Assembly: GCA_017552535.1 (NCBI GenBank)
Contig: JAFZPV010000030.1
Location: forward strand, 1 to 61,362
Reading direction: 5' to 3'
Origin: Clostridia bacterium
GTDB lineage: Bacteria > Bacillota > Clostridia > Christensenellales > Aristaeellaceae
Length of the DNA: 61,362 nt
Numbering within the stretch: the stretch's first letter is position 1; each line of letters opens with the position of its first letter. Made by a program: the position numbers and the translations under genes. The notes below the pieces were generated by a model that was not told the DNA's origin, searched no databases, and saw only the letters and a program-made list of their open reading frames with translations. This document shows, one piece after another, positions 7,153 through 16,153 of the stretch.

Positions 7153-9278
7153 AACTCTTGAATCCGGACACACTCATCCTCCTGCTGAAAGCTGCCGACC
7201 TGCTTTTGCTGGTTTTTGCGCTGTACTCCGTCATCATGGCTTTCAGGGAGAAAAGGCAATTTGGCGCTGGCGAGGATGAGTACGGCTACGGACCGTGGCT
7301 GCCCGCAGTTGGACTGGTCCTGGCCGGTGCCGTCACTGTGATCGGGCTGCTTCCCATCGAAGGCGCCTGGATGCTGTGCCTGGCTGTGATCGTGCTTTTG
7401 CGCCTGATCTGCGGCATGGCAAACAAAAAGCTTAGCTGGGATACGGATGGGTTTTGGTGTCGCACGGCCTTCAGGCGCAGCATACGATATGAATATGCCG
7501 ATATCAGGCGGCCAAGAACCGTGAAATCAAACCGGGGATGCGTTTTCCGCTTTCGCGCCGGAAAACGCTTGATCCAGCTGAACGTGTTTCTCCCCTGGAA
7601 CAGTTTCCTTTCGGCTTATGACGCCTGGCGCATCCGCAACGGACTGATGCGGGTCCGGCAGGAGGAAGAACGGCGCTGGCTGGAAAAGTACTGGCAGCAC
7701 GGGCCATTCCGAAGGAAGCTGGATCGCATCCCAAACGGTCTTGAGCAGTTGATCGTCCTGCTTGTTTTAGGTTTGATGCTGGCCGGGGCCTGCGTGTACG
7801 GTCTGCTGACGATCGACTCACGAGACATCTTGGGCTATATCGGCGGCGTTCTCGGGATCCTGGCCGGCATGGCTTTGCCGCTGACGTTTATTTATGCCGT
7901 GAGCCGCATGGATAAAAAGCTGCTCCGCGCGTTCGTGAAAGGCCGTATCCACGGTGACCCGGGCGCGCCGCCGAAGCGATACCGAAGGAAAAACGAATAT
8001 CCCATTCCGGAAAGGAAAGCGAAACAAATGCGCATCGGCTTTTCCAGAAAGTGCATAACGCCCCCGGACAGCTGCCGCATGGCGGGCTTCGATCTGAGAA
8101 CGCAGCCCTCTGAGGGAGTGCTGGACGAGCTGTACGTAAGCTGCGCCGTGCTCGTGCCGGAAAAGGGCATGAAGCTGGCATTTCTGTCCTTCGATCTGCT
8201 GGGGCTGCCCCGGGAGGAATGCTTAAGGATCGCCGGGGAGCTGAAGCCGCTGGGCTTCCCCTCCTGCTGGAGCGTATGGATCTCGGCCACCCACACCCAC
8301 GCCGCGCCCTCGCACGTGTTCGGCCGGGAGGGCGCTTTGGACGAGCCCTACCTTACGCTGCTGCGCGCGCGGGCAAAGGAAGCCGTGCAGGAGGCGCTGG
8401 AAAGCGCCGGGCCCTGCGAGGCGATGATCGGCACAGGCGAGGCAAACGGCATCGCCTCCCTGCGGGACGTGCCGCGCGAGCGCTCTGCCTGCGCGATGCC
8501 TCTGTTTGCGCTGAAGTTCATCGGGGCAAGGGAAACGCTGCTTGCCCGCTTCAGCTGCCACTGCACAGTGCTGGACGAAACGAACCTGCTGATCTCTGCA
8601 GACCTTGCCGGCGCGGCCCGAAAAGCCCTGGGCATGGACTCCGTGCTTCTGAACGGCGCATGCGCCGACCTCTCCACGCGCTATACGCGCCTGTCCGCTA
8701 CGCCCGATGAGCTTACGCGCCTGGGCAGGGAGCTGGCAGGCGCGATTCAGGGGCTCTCTTTCCGTCCCGCCGACCGGCGCTTTCGGCATATCGTCAGGGG
8801 AGGAAGAACTGTGGAGCTGCCCCAAAGCCAGCCGCTTTGTCCCCAGGACGCGGAGCGGCTGCGGCAGGAAGTGTCCGCACGGCTGGACGAGTGCCGGGAC
8901 GCCGCCCGGCAGAGGGAATTGCGCTCCATTCTGGCGGTGCTGAACCGGCCGCCCAGGCCGAGGGAGAAGACGCGTCTGGTGGATATACGCGGCGCGTTCC
9001 TTCTGGGCACCGTGCTGATCGGCCTGCCCTTTGAAATGAACACGGCCGACGCCGAGAAGCTGGAGCGCGAAATGAGCAGGATCTGCGGCTGGCGGGTATA
9101 TGTGATCTGCTACACCGGCGGCTACGACGGCTACCTGCCAAGCGGAAGGCCCATCACCGCCGACAGCAATTATCAGGACATCGCCTCCCCCTATGCGCCC
9201 GAAGCCATCGGGATACTCTACCGCGAGATCGAAACGATGGTAAGAATAATAACGGGCACGTTAGGCGTGTGGAGTTAA
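7149..9278 (+). CDS. Fusion of a membrane PH-like domain with a neutral-ceramidase-like domain
   Basis: The 709-residue frame starts at ATG 7149 (ATGA overlap with the kinase). Residues ~1-290 form a membrane module: two N-terminal hydrophobic segments (ILLLKAADLLLLVFALYSV and one near WLPAVGLVLAG), a soluble beta-rich stretch (KLSWDTDGFWCRTAF) and two more hydrophobic segments. From residue 294 (ATG 8028, with AAAGGA upstream) begins MRIGFSRKCITPP and ISATHTHAAPS, typical of alkaline/neutral ceramidase-like proteins with zinc-binding histidines; CYTGGYDGYLPS is near the end. Two genes may have fused by loss of a stop, or the second half may also start internally at 8028. The last residues GVWS are encoded by repeat element 2. 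Confidence 0.72.
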   Translation: MKLLNPDTLILLLKAADLLLLVFALYSVIMAFREKRQFGAGEDEYGYGPWLPAVGLVLAGAVTVIGLLPIEGAWMLCLAVIVLLRLICGMANKKLSWDTDGFWCRTAFRRSIRYEYADIRRPRTVKSNRGCVFRFRAGKRLIQLNVFLPWNSFLSAYDAWRIRNGLMRVRQEEERRWLEKYWQHGPFRRKLDRIPNGLEQLIVLLVLGLMLAGACVYGLLTIDSRDILGYIGGVLGILAGMALPLTFIYAVSRMDKKLLRAFVKGRIHGDPGAPPKRYRRKNEYPIPERKAKQMRIGFSRKCITPPDSCRMAGFDLRTQPSEGVLDELYVSCAVLVPEKGMKLAFLSFDLLGLPREECLRIAGELKPLGFPSCWSVWISATHTHAAPSHVFGREGALDEPYLTLLRARAKEAVQEALESAGPCEAMIGTGEANGIASLRDVPRERSACAMPLFALKFIGARETLLARFSCHCTVLDETNLLISADLAGAARKALGMDSVLLNGACADLSTRYTRLSATPDELTRLGRELAGAIQGLSFRPADRRFRHIVRGGRTVELPQSQPLCPQDAERLRQEVSARLDECRDAARQRELRSILAVLNRPPRPREKTRLVDIRGAFLLGTVLIGLPFEMNTADAEKLEREMSRICGWRVYVICYTGGYDGYLPSGRPITADSNYQDIASPYAPEAIGILYREIETMVRIITGTLGVWS

Positions 9279-9397
9279 CAACGTGGAGTTGCGGATGAAA
9301 CGCCTGCGGCGTTTCCTTGTTCCAAAGGCCTGCACAGCTGCCGCATTACACCCCCAACCAACTCAAACTCCTAACTCCTAACTCCTGACTCCTAACT
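9260..9397. repeat. Heptad-arm repeat element 2
   Basis: The left arm GTTAGGCGTGTGGAGTT begins inside the end of the preceding gene and supplies its stop codon. A hairpin AAACGC/GCGTTT is at 9299-9314. The right arm is CCCCCAACCAACTC followed by ACTCCTA-type heptads (9366-9397). It has the same core (CACCC-AACCA) and heptads as element 1. Confidence 0.72.
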
Positions 9398-9435
9398 TCC
9401 TCTTGCATCTCAACCCGCTTTTGGAGGTTTTGAAT

Positions 9436-10167
9436 ATGAACAAAGACTACTTGAACAGTCTCCGCCGCCTGCTGGACAGGCTGGAAGAGACCCAGGAAAA
9501 CGCCGTTGACCGCGTAAGCGACATCTGCGCCGGGCGCGTCGCGCGGGGCGGCCTGATGTACTTCTTCGGCACGGGCCACTCCCACATGATCTGTGAGGAG
9601 CCCTTTTACCGCGCGGGCGGCCTGGCCTGCGTGTACCCGATACTGGAGACCGACCTGATGCTGCACGAAGGCGCCAGCAAGTCCAGCTTCTACGAGCGGC
9701 TGCCGGGCCTGGGCGGCGCCGTGATCGACAATTCGCCGCTGGGCGAAAACGACGTGCTGTTTCTGATCTCCAATTCCGGACGCAACGCGGTGATCGTGGA
9801 CGCGGCCCTGAGAGCGAAAGAAAAAGGCGCGTTCACCGTGGCGATCACCTCCATAAACCACTCCTCCTCCGTTACCAGCCGCCATCCGGGCGGGAAGCGC
9901 CTGTTCGAGGTGTGCGACTGCGTGCTGGACAACGGCGGCGTGCCGGGCGACGCCTGCGTGACGCTGGAAGGCCTTTCCCAGCCCATCGCCCCCACCTCCA
10001 CCGTGCTGGATACCGCGCTGGTGAACCTGGTGGCGATCGGCACCGCTCAGAAGCTTCTGGAAAAAGGCATCGTGCCGCCGGTGTTTTTGAGCGCCAACAC
10101 CGACCAGGGCGACAAAGCCAACAAGAGCATCATCGAAGAGTACAAACGCAGGATCCCCCTGCTGTGA
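9436..10167 (+). CDS. SIS-domain sugar isomerase-like protein (UPF0309 family)
   Basis: The 243-residue protein has an N-terminal helical region, then YFFGTGHSHMICEEPFYRAGG, the first SIS signature, and FLISNSGRNAVIVDAAL, the phosphosugar-binding loop. LDTALVNLVAIGT and VFLSANTDQGDK are typical of the UPF0309 family. SIS domains bind phosphorylated sugars and occur in isomerases, MurNAc-6-P etherases and regulators; the exact reaction here is unknown. TTGGAGG eight nt upstream fixes ATG 9436 rather than the earlier in-frame start. Being next to a GlcNAc-kinase-like gene suggests amino-sugar or cell-wall sugar metabolism. Confidence 0.85.
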   Translation: MNKDYLNSLRRLLDRLEETQENAVDRVSDICAGRVARGGLMYFFGTGHSHMICEEPFYRAGGLACVYPILETDLMLHEGASKSSFYERLPGLGGAVIDNSPLGENDVLFLISNSGRNAVIVDAALRAKEKGAFTVAITSINHSSSVTSRHPGGKRLFEVCDCVLDNGGVPGDACVTLEGLSQPIAPTSTVLDTALVNLVAIGTAQKLLEKGIVPPVFLSANTDQGDKANKSIIEEYKRRIPLL

Positions 10168-10188
10168 TAAAGAAAGGAATGAACCCAC

Positions 10189-10959
10189 ATGTCTGCAAAG
10201 AAGAAAGGTGCCCACGCGCACACCTACAAAAAAACGGTAAAGGAAGACTTCTTCGGCTTCAACAAGCTGCCTGAAAAGTGGCAGAAACCCGCAAAGATCG
10301 CCTCCGTCGCGGTGGTGGCGGTTCTGCTCATCGCGCTGATCCTGAACCAGTTCGACCTGCTGCACTGGATGGGCGGGCGGCTGAGGTACTATAACGGCAA
10401 AGTATACGGCGTTTCCACCCCGGACAACAGCGAGGGCCCGTACACGCTGGTGGCCAAGCGGGGCAGCGGCAAAAGCGCCAAGTACTACGCGGCCGGCAGC
10501 TTCACCGAGCCCGGCGAGGGCTATACCCGCGACGACGATTATGTAACCACCACCGACGAATACGCCCGCGAGTACTACTACCGCCCGGTCGAAGACAAAG
10601 GCGTATATCTCTACTCCGTTCAGGGCGTGTACTCTGACGCGAAGGAACGTCACGAATTCGACATAAACACCAACACCTCCGCTCAGGATGACGGCAGCAC
10701 GGTCTTCACGGGCGAGGAGTTCGAAGGCGTCAACGCCCAGGGTCTGAAGTATTATGGCATCGTGCGCGAGCCTTACGCCGAGTCCTACGATACCAGCACG
10801 CCCATACACAAGATGTGCCTGACCTTTGTGGAAAGCGACCCGGATCACTGCGTGATGGTCGGCGTTTTCGCCCGCGCCCGTTCCACCGGGAGCATTGCCG
10901 CCAACGAAGTCCTCATCGAAGCCGCCCGCGAATTTATCGACCTCGTCGGCAAGCCGTAA
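10189..10959 (+). CDS. Small membrane-anchored protein of unknown function
   Basis: The 256-residue protein has a basic N-terminus (SAKKKGAHAHTYKK), one transmembrane segment at about residues 37-55 (IASVAVVAVLLIALIL) and a C-terminal extracytoplasmic domain rich in Tyr, Asp and Gly. I see no catalytic motif. AAAGGA upstream supports the ATG. It follows the SIS gene by 21 nt and so is probably in the same transcript. I do not recognise the family. Confidence 0.75.
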   Translation: MSAKKKGAHAHTYKKTVKEDFFGFNKLPEKWQKPAKIASVAVVAVLLIALILNQFDLLHWMGGRLRYYNGKVYGVSTPDNSEGPYTLVAKRGSGKSAKYYAAGSFTEPGEGYTRDDDYVTTTDEYAREYYYRPVEDKGVYLYSVQGVYSDAKERHEFDINTNTSAQDDGSTVFTGEEFEGVNAQGLKYYGIVREPYAESYDTSTPIHKMCLTFVESDPDHCVMVGVFARARSTGSIAANEVLIEAAREFIDLVGKP

Positions 10960-11032
10960 ATTACCACGCGATAACAGATGCCCGATACCGAAGCCGTACA
11001 GGCCGGCATGAGTAAAACGGAGGTCCCTGTAT

Positions 11033-12542
11033 ATGAAACGCTTGATTTCGGTACTGTTGGCGCTTCTTTTAGCGCTATCTCTGTGCGCGCACGGGGAGCA
11101 GTCCCGCGACGCGGACGATTTTCTGACTTGGCTGGACGACTCTATTTTTGAAGACATGGAAAAGGACTGGGAGGAGCTCGCCAAGGATCTGGCCGAGTAC
11201 TCCGAAGACACGGCTGAAGCGGTGCGGATCTGTTTTGAAAAGGCCGGCCAGGGCGACGCAGTCGCGCAGCGTATCGTGGGCGAGATGTACTTTGACGCTT
11301 ACTGGGTAAAGCGCGACCTGGACGCGGCATACGAGTGGACCGTAAAAAGCCGTGGAGCAGGGAGAGAGCGAAGCCATGGCGAACCTGAGCATCATGTATC
11401 TGAGCGGTCAGGGCGCCCCGCGCGACATAGACAAGGCATACGAGTGGATGCTGACTTCCGCCGAGCTGGGACACGAATACTCCCAGGCAATGATGGGGAT
11501 CTTCTGTCTTCTTGGCGTGGGCACGGAAAAAGACGAGGCAGCGGCTGCCCGGTGGTTCATGAAATCCGCCCAGCAGGACCATGCGAGCGCCGAGGTCTAC
11601 ATGGGCATGTTCCAGCTCAGCGGCCGCGGCGGGTTGGAAAAGGACGAACACGCCGCGCGCGAATGGTTTGAAAAAGCCGCCGCGCAGGACAATGACGCCG
11701 CGTATTACTATCTGGGCATGATGGCGCACTACGGCATAGACGGCCCGGTGGATTACGCAAAGGCCATGGAGCTGTACCTGAAGGCCGCCGAGGACGACAA
11801 CGGGCATGCACAGTACGGCATCGGCGAGCTGTTCTATTTCGGCGACGGCGTGAAGCGCGATTACGAACAGGCTTATTCCTGGTACCTGAAGGCCGCCGAA
11901 AACGGCATGGAGGATGCCATGGGCGTGCTGGGTGAAATGTACTATAAGGGAATCTATGTTCAGAAAGACGACGAAAAGGCGTTTGAATGGTTTTTAAAGG
12001 GCGCCCAGGCGGGCTCCGAGGGATCGCAGGTGACTCTGGCGCAGCTGTATCTGTTCGGCGTAGGCACCCCAGCAGACCCGCAGCAGGCGGAAAGCTGGTT
12101 CCGCAAGGCCTCCGACAACGGCAGCACAGAAGCGGATTATATGCTGGGGAGCCTGTACTTTTACGGCCGCGTTTTCAAGCAGGACTACCCTGCCGCGCTG
12201 GAAAGCTTTCTGAAGGGGGCGGAAAAGGGCGACGCGTACTGCCAGTATTACGTTTCCGCCATGTACTACCGGGGCCTCGGCGCCCAGCAGAGCTATGAAG
12301 CCGCTTTCGAATGGGCCATGAAAGCCGCCGAACAGGATCTGGGAGACGCCCAGTACATCGTAGGCAGTTCTTACTATTCCGGAGAGGGTGTGGAGCAAAA
12401 CGATGAAAGCGCCTTCGAATGGCTGCTCAAGGCGGCCCAGAACGGCGTGGACGACGCCAAGGACATGGTCGCTTATATGTACGAAAACGGCATTGGCACC
12501 GAAAAGAGCCGTCTGAAGGCCGCCTACTGGAGGCTGAAATAA
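11033..12542 (+). CDS. Secreted Sel1-repeat protein, apparent one-base frameshift
   Basis: The N-terminus MKRLISVLLALLLALSLCAH is a signal peptide. Sel1-like repeats (about a dozen units of ~36 residues with A-x-x-x-L-G-x-x-Y-x-x-G-x-G patterns) follow to the end at KAAYWRLK. The first reading frame runs to 11671 out of repeat phase, while repeats continue from 11352 in another frame. The span is 1510 nt, one more than a multiple of three. Removing one A from the run at 11344-11348 joins both parts into a 502-residue protein (EWTVKAVEQGESEAMA). Sel1 repeats form helical solenoids for protein binding. The shift may be a sequencing error, real decay, or slippage at the A-run. Confidence 0.82.
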
Positions 12543-12573
12543 GCGGCAGCAGCCGGTCGTAAGCAAACAGCGC

Positions 12574-12595
12574 GGGGAGGACTTCCGTCCTCCCC
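12574..12595. terminator. Shared hairpin between convergent genes
   Basis: GGGGAGGA/TCCTCCCC with loop CTTCCG lies between the Sel1 gene and the leftward isomerase gene. It could end transcripts from both sides, although neither side has a long T-run. Confidence 0.55.
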
Positions 12596-12615
12596 TATTC
12601 TGTTGGTATATTCTC

Positions 12616-13530
12616 TTACAGCGCGCTTGCGCGGCGGGCAAACATCCGTCCGCAGTCGGCGATGAAGCGCATCATGCTGTCCATCACGGCGCCGTCCACC
12701 TGGTTCCATACGTTGAAGGTCTCGAAGGACAGCGTCTTCTGATAGCGGATGGCCTTCAGGCCTTCACAGAAACGGTTCCAGTCCAGCACGCCCATATACG
12801 GGGCCAGGTGCTGGTCGTTTTTGCCGTCGTTGTCGTGGATGTGGAAGGCCGATATGCGGTCTCCCAGTTTGATCAGCGTCTCCTTGGCGTCCAGGGAGCA
12901 CAGCAGCATATGGCCCGTGTCCAGGCAGAAGCCGAAGCACTTTTCGCCGGCCAGGGCGTTCAGGGCGTCCACATACTCGCAGGCCTTGCCTATGTCCGAG
13001 CAGCAGGCCGCGTAGATCTTGCCCTTGTAGCCTGTGAACATGTTTTCCAGGCACACGGTGACGCCGCACTCCTTCGCCACGGGGATCAGGGCGGAGTAGC
13101 TTTCGATGTTCAGGTCCCATTCATCCTGGGGGCTCAGCTGCTTATCGTAGCCCAGGAAGAAGGGGTGGATGATGAGGTTGCGGCAGTTCATCACGTCGCA
13201 GCCGCGGATCATGTTTTTGAGCACTTCCAGCATGCTCCGGTTGGTCTCCGGGCTGGCGTACACATAGCTGGGGAAGGGCGCGTGGGCCTGGTAATTGTCC
13301 ACGCCGTACTTTTTGGCGGCCTCCGCCCAGGGCCTGAACAGCTCCATGCAGTCCCTGCCGCCCCTTACCAGCACCTCGGGGATCTCGTTATGGGCGATGG
13401 CCGAATACCCAAGCAGATGGTCGATATTGGCGTCCACCGCGTCAAAGCTCCATTCCTTTACCTTGCGATAGGTCTCGTCGACGCCGAGCCTCTCCTCCGG
13501 CCCGCCGGTCTGGACTGCGATCCTGTTCAT
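12616..13530 (-). CDS. Sugar phosphate isomerase/epimerase (xylose-isomerase-like TIM barrel)
   Basis: The 304-residue protein has the AP-endonuclease-2/xylose-isomerase-like TIM barrel: NLIIHPFF, VCLENMF with a metal-binding Glu, FCLDTGHMLL with Asp and His, FHIHDNDGKNDQH with a metal-binding His pair, and LSFETFN with the last Glu. Such enzymes isomerise or epimerise sugars, inositols or keto-sugars with a divalent metal. It starts 17 nt after the GH2 gene, so both share the promoter at 15978-16006 and probably process the same glycoside. The specific substrate is not readable from sequence. Confidence 0.85.
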   Translation of the reverse strand: MNRIAVQTGGPEERLGVDETYRKVKEWSFDAVDANIDHLLGYSAIAHNEIPEVLVRGGRDCMELFRPWAEAAKKYGVDNYQAHAPFPSYVYASPETNRSMLEVLKNMIRGCDVMNCRNLIIHPFFLGYDKQLSPQDEWDLNIESYSALIPVAKECGVTVCLENMFTGYKGKIYAACCSDIGKACEYVDALNALAGEKCFGFCLDTGHMLLCSLDAKETLIKLGDRISAFHIHDNDGKNDQHLAPYMGVLDWNRFCEGLKAIRYQKTLSFETFNVWNQVDGAVMDSMMRFIADCGRMFARRASAL

Positions 13531-13547
13531 ATTATCCGCCGCCTTTC

Positions 13548-15908
13548 TTATTGAAATCTGAATGTGATCTTCTTTTCCGCAAAGCCCTTCACCTTCACGC
13601 GCAGAACAGCCTTTGCCGGCTCCTTCGGCGCGCGCACGGCGATCAGCATGTGGCCGTTGTGCATGGGAAGGCGGGACGAATCGCTGTAGTCGCGCTCCGC
13701 CAGGGCGTCGCCGTTGTCGATGGCCAGCAGCTCGCCCGCGCCGTCCAGCTTCACGCGCGCCTCAGGGCACACCATCTCGCAGGGCCGTCCGTACGCGTCC
13801 ACCAGGTATACCTCCGCCAGCGCCACGCTCTTTCCGTCGGCGGGAAGCGCATTGTCCTCACAGATCAGGCGCACTTCCTTGGGCTCGATGTCGCTGGTCA
13901 GCATGTCCTCGGCCACCTTGATGCCGTTCATGTAGCCTTCGGCCACCAGCTTTCCGCGCCAGTGGCAGATGCGGAAGTGGATCATGCCGTCCTTAAAGTC
14001 TTTCAGATAGCCGGTGTGGGCGGTCTCGCCGTTCTGGTACAGCTTCACCGTGTCGCAGTTGGTCATCACCGCCACGTTCTTGATCTTGCCGGGCTCGTTA
14101 TAGTCCCAGTGCGCCCGCATCTGCGGAAAGCCCCACATGCCCCGCGCCATGTCCCAGGGCTCGCTTTCGTCGTACACAGCCAGCTTCAGCACGGGCTCGC
14201 TCTTCATCTGCGCGGCGGCGTACCAGCCGCGCTTCTTGGGCTCGCCCGTAGAGTCCATCAGGTTGCCCGTCCAGCCCCGGCAGGGCCAGCCGATGCTTTC
14301 GCCCAGGTAGTCGCAGCCGGCCCAGACGAATGAGCCGCACACCCATGGATACTGTTTGACCGTGGCATATGGCGGCTCCCAGTCGACATCCGCGGTGTTG
14401 AGCGCCCGGGGATCGAAGCGGTAATACGTGAACACCTCGCTGCCGATCACAGGCAGGCGCATGCCGTACTCGCGCATCTTGGCGTACATCTGCTCCATGT
14501 AGTTGCCCATGAACACGTCCACGATTTTGGCGTAGCGCATCACCGCGTCCAGGCGCACCGTGAGGGGCGAAGAATCGTTAAAGCCCTTCATCACGAAGCC
14601 GTTGAGCGCGCAGCTGACGCCCCTGGTGGGATCGAGGGAACGCACCTTGTCCGCCAGGAGCTTAAGCGTGGAATAAAAGGCCTCGGAGTACTGGCCCACG
14701 ATCTCGTTGCCTACGCTCCACAGGATGACGGAGGGGTGGTTGCGGTCGCGGCGCAGCATGACCTCGATGTCGCTGAGCCTTTCTTCGTTCGTGATCAGGT
14801 CGAAGTACAGGCCGCTGTGCTCCCACTTGTCGCAGTATTCGTCGATCACCAGAAAGCCCATCTCGTCGCACAGGTCGTAGAATTCCTCGCACATGGGATT
14901 GTGGGAGGTGCGCACGGAGTTGATGCCCAGGGTCCTGGCCTTTTTGAGCCTGTGCCGCCAAAGCTCGATGGGCACCGCAGCGCCCAGGGGCGCCCAGTCG
15001 TGGTGGTAATCCACGCCCCAGAGCTTGGTGGGAACGCCGTTTAGCAGAAAGCCCTGCTCGCCGTCGAACACCGCCGTGCGCACGCCGAAGCGCACCGACT
15101 GGCAGTCCAGCTCGGTATCGCCTTTATACAGCTTTGCCGTAAGGGTATACAGGTTCGGCGCGTCCGTTCTCCACAGCCGCATTTTGGGTACCGTTGCGCA
15201 TATCTCGTTTTTGCTTTCGGCGGGGCAGCGCTGGCTGAAAACCGGCTGGGCGCCTTCGCCGCCCGTAACGCTGACCTCCAGCTCGAGGCCCGCGAGCTCG
15301 CCTTCGTTTTCCGCTTCGATCAGCAGCTCCGAGTCGCTCTCCGTTACCCTCCCGACCGGGGCGATGGAAACGGGCGTGGCGCGCACGAACAGGCCGTCGT
15401 GGCGGATGTGGCTCTTTTCGTCCACCATCAGCCAGACATTGCGGTATATGCCCGCGCCGGAATACCAGCGGTCTCCTCCGCCGCAGACCATGTCCCTGCC
15501 CACCGTGTTGTCCACGCGTACGGCCAGCAGGTTGTCCTTGCCGTAGTTCAGCTTCTTCAATACCGCGATGAACGGGATGTAGCCGTATTTCTGCGACGCG
15601 ATCTTCTCGCCGTTCAGATATACCTCGCAGAAGCGCTGCACGCCGTCGAACAGCACGCGCACGAGCTTGCCCTTCCAGGCCTTGTCCGCGGTAAAGTGCC
15701 AGCGGTACACGCCCACTTCCTCCCGGGGAAAATAGCCCTGCGCGCCGCTGCCGTGGGCGTCGGGCGTACGGGGATTGAACACCTGCCAGTCGTGCGGGAG
15801 CGTGACGCGGCCAAACGCCTCCTCCCAGTATCCGGGAGTGACCGCCGCGGGGTCTTCCGTCTTTGCGAATAACCAGTTCTCACAGATGAGCCGCCTGTTT
15901 TTTTCCAT
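13548..15908 (-). CDS. Glycoside hydrolase family 2 enzyme (beta-galactosidase/glucuronidase type)
   Basis: The 786-residue protein has the GH2 domain order: jelly-roll sugar-binding domain (WHFTADKAWKGK, VRVLFDGVQ), immunoglobulin-like domain, TIM barrel beginning GVDYHHDWAPLGAAVP, and C-terminal Ig-like domains. The proton donor is Glu402 in SVGNEIVG and the nucleophile Glu491 in VIGSEVFTYY. The second part of the barrel (WPCRGWTGNLMDSTG) resembles large bacterial beta-galactosidases. There is no signal peptide, so it acts on imported oligosaccharides. The start is ATG 15908, seven nt after GGAGG; the frame is open back to 16112 but that part crosses the promoter. Confidence 0.92.
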   Translation of the reverse strand: MEKNRRLICENWLFAKTEDPAAVTPGYWEEAFGRVTLPHDWQVFNPRTPDAHGSGAQGYFPREEVGVYRWHFTADKAWKGKLVRVLFDGVQRFCEVYLNGEKIASQKYGYIPFIAVLKKLNYGKDNLLAVRVDNTVGRDMVCGGGDRWYSGAGIYRNVWLMVDEKSHIRHDGLFVRATPVSIAPVGRVTESDSELLIEAENEGELAGLELEVSVTGGEGAQPVFSQRCPAESKNEICATVPKMRLWRTDAPNLYTLTAKLYKGDTELDCQSVRFGVRTAVFDGEQGFLLNGVPTKLWGVDYHHDWAPLGAAVPIELWRHRLKKARTLGINSVRTSHNPMCEEFYDLCDEMGFLVIDEYCDKWEHSGLYFDLITNEERLSDIEVMLRRDRNHPSVILWSVGNEIVGQYSEAFYSTLKLLADKVRSLDPTRGVSCALNGFVMKGFNDSSPLTVRLDAVMRYAKIVDVFMGNYMEQMYAKMREYGMRLPVIGSEVFTYYRFDPRALNTADVDWEPPYATVKQYPWVCGSFVWAGCDYLGESIGWPCRGWTGNLMDSTGEPKKRGWYAAAQMKSEPVLKLAVYDESEPWDMARGMWGFPQMRAHWDYNEPGKIKNVAVMTNCDTVKLYQNGETAHTGYLKDFKDGMIHFRICHWRGKLVAEGYMNGIKVAEDMLTSDIEPKEVRLICEDNALPADGKSVALAEVYLVDAYGRPCEMVCPEARVKLDGAGELLAIDNGDALAERDYSDSSRLPMHNGHMLIAVRAPKEPAKAVLRVKVKGFAEKKITFRFQ

Positions 15909-15977
15909 ATCCGCCTCCGTGGCATTATTGCGCTTTTCCCTGCGGCGCAGGGGCGCAAGCGCGGTTTTCCGAAGACC

Positions 15978-16006
15978 ATTATACCCGCGCCCCGCTGAAT
16001 TGTAAA
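15978..16006 (-). promoter_or_regulatory. Sigma-A promoter for the GH2-isomerase operon
   Basis: On the minus strand TTTACA (16006-16001), 17-bp spacer, TATAAT (15983-15978). Confidence 0.78.
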
Positions 16007-16153
16007 GCCGGAATTTGCCTTTGCAGCATTGCGAAACAAGCCTGCACTTGACATGGCCGGGCCGGAAACTTATAATTTCAAAGCACAGCATCAGCCGCAG
16101 GATAAACATCATACCATCCTGTGTCTGCTGTCAATCGACAAGATAGGCAGCAA

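Noticed and set aside
9346-11211. 621-residue open frame on the minus strand opposite the SIS and membrane-protein genes
   Set aside because: Composition is that of a GC-rich shadow frame (Gly, His, Val and Ala-rich, no domain), and the plus-strand genes have clear families and Shine-Dalgarno sites.
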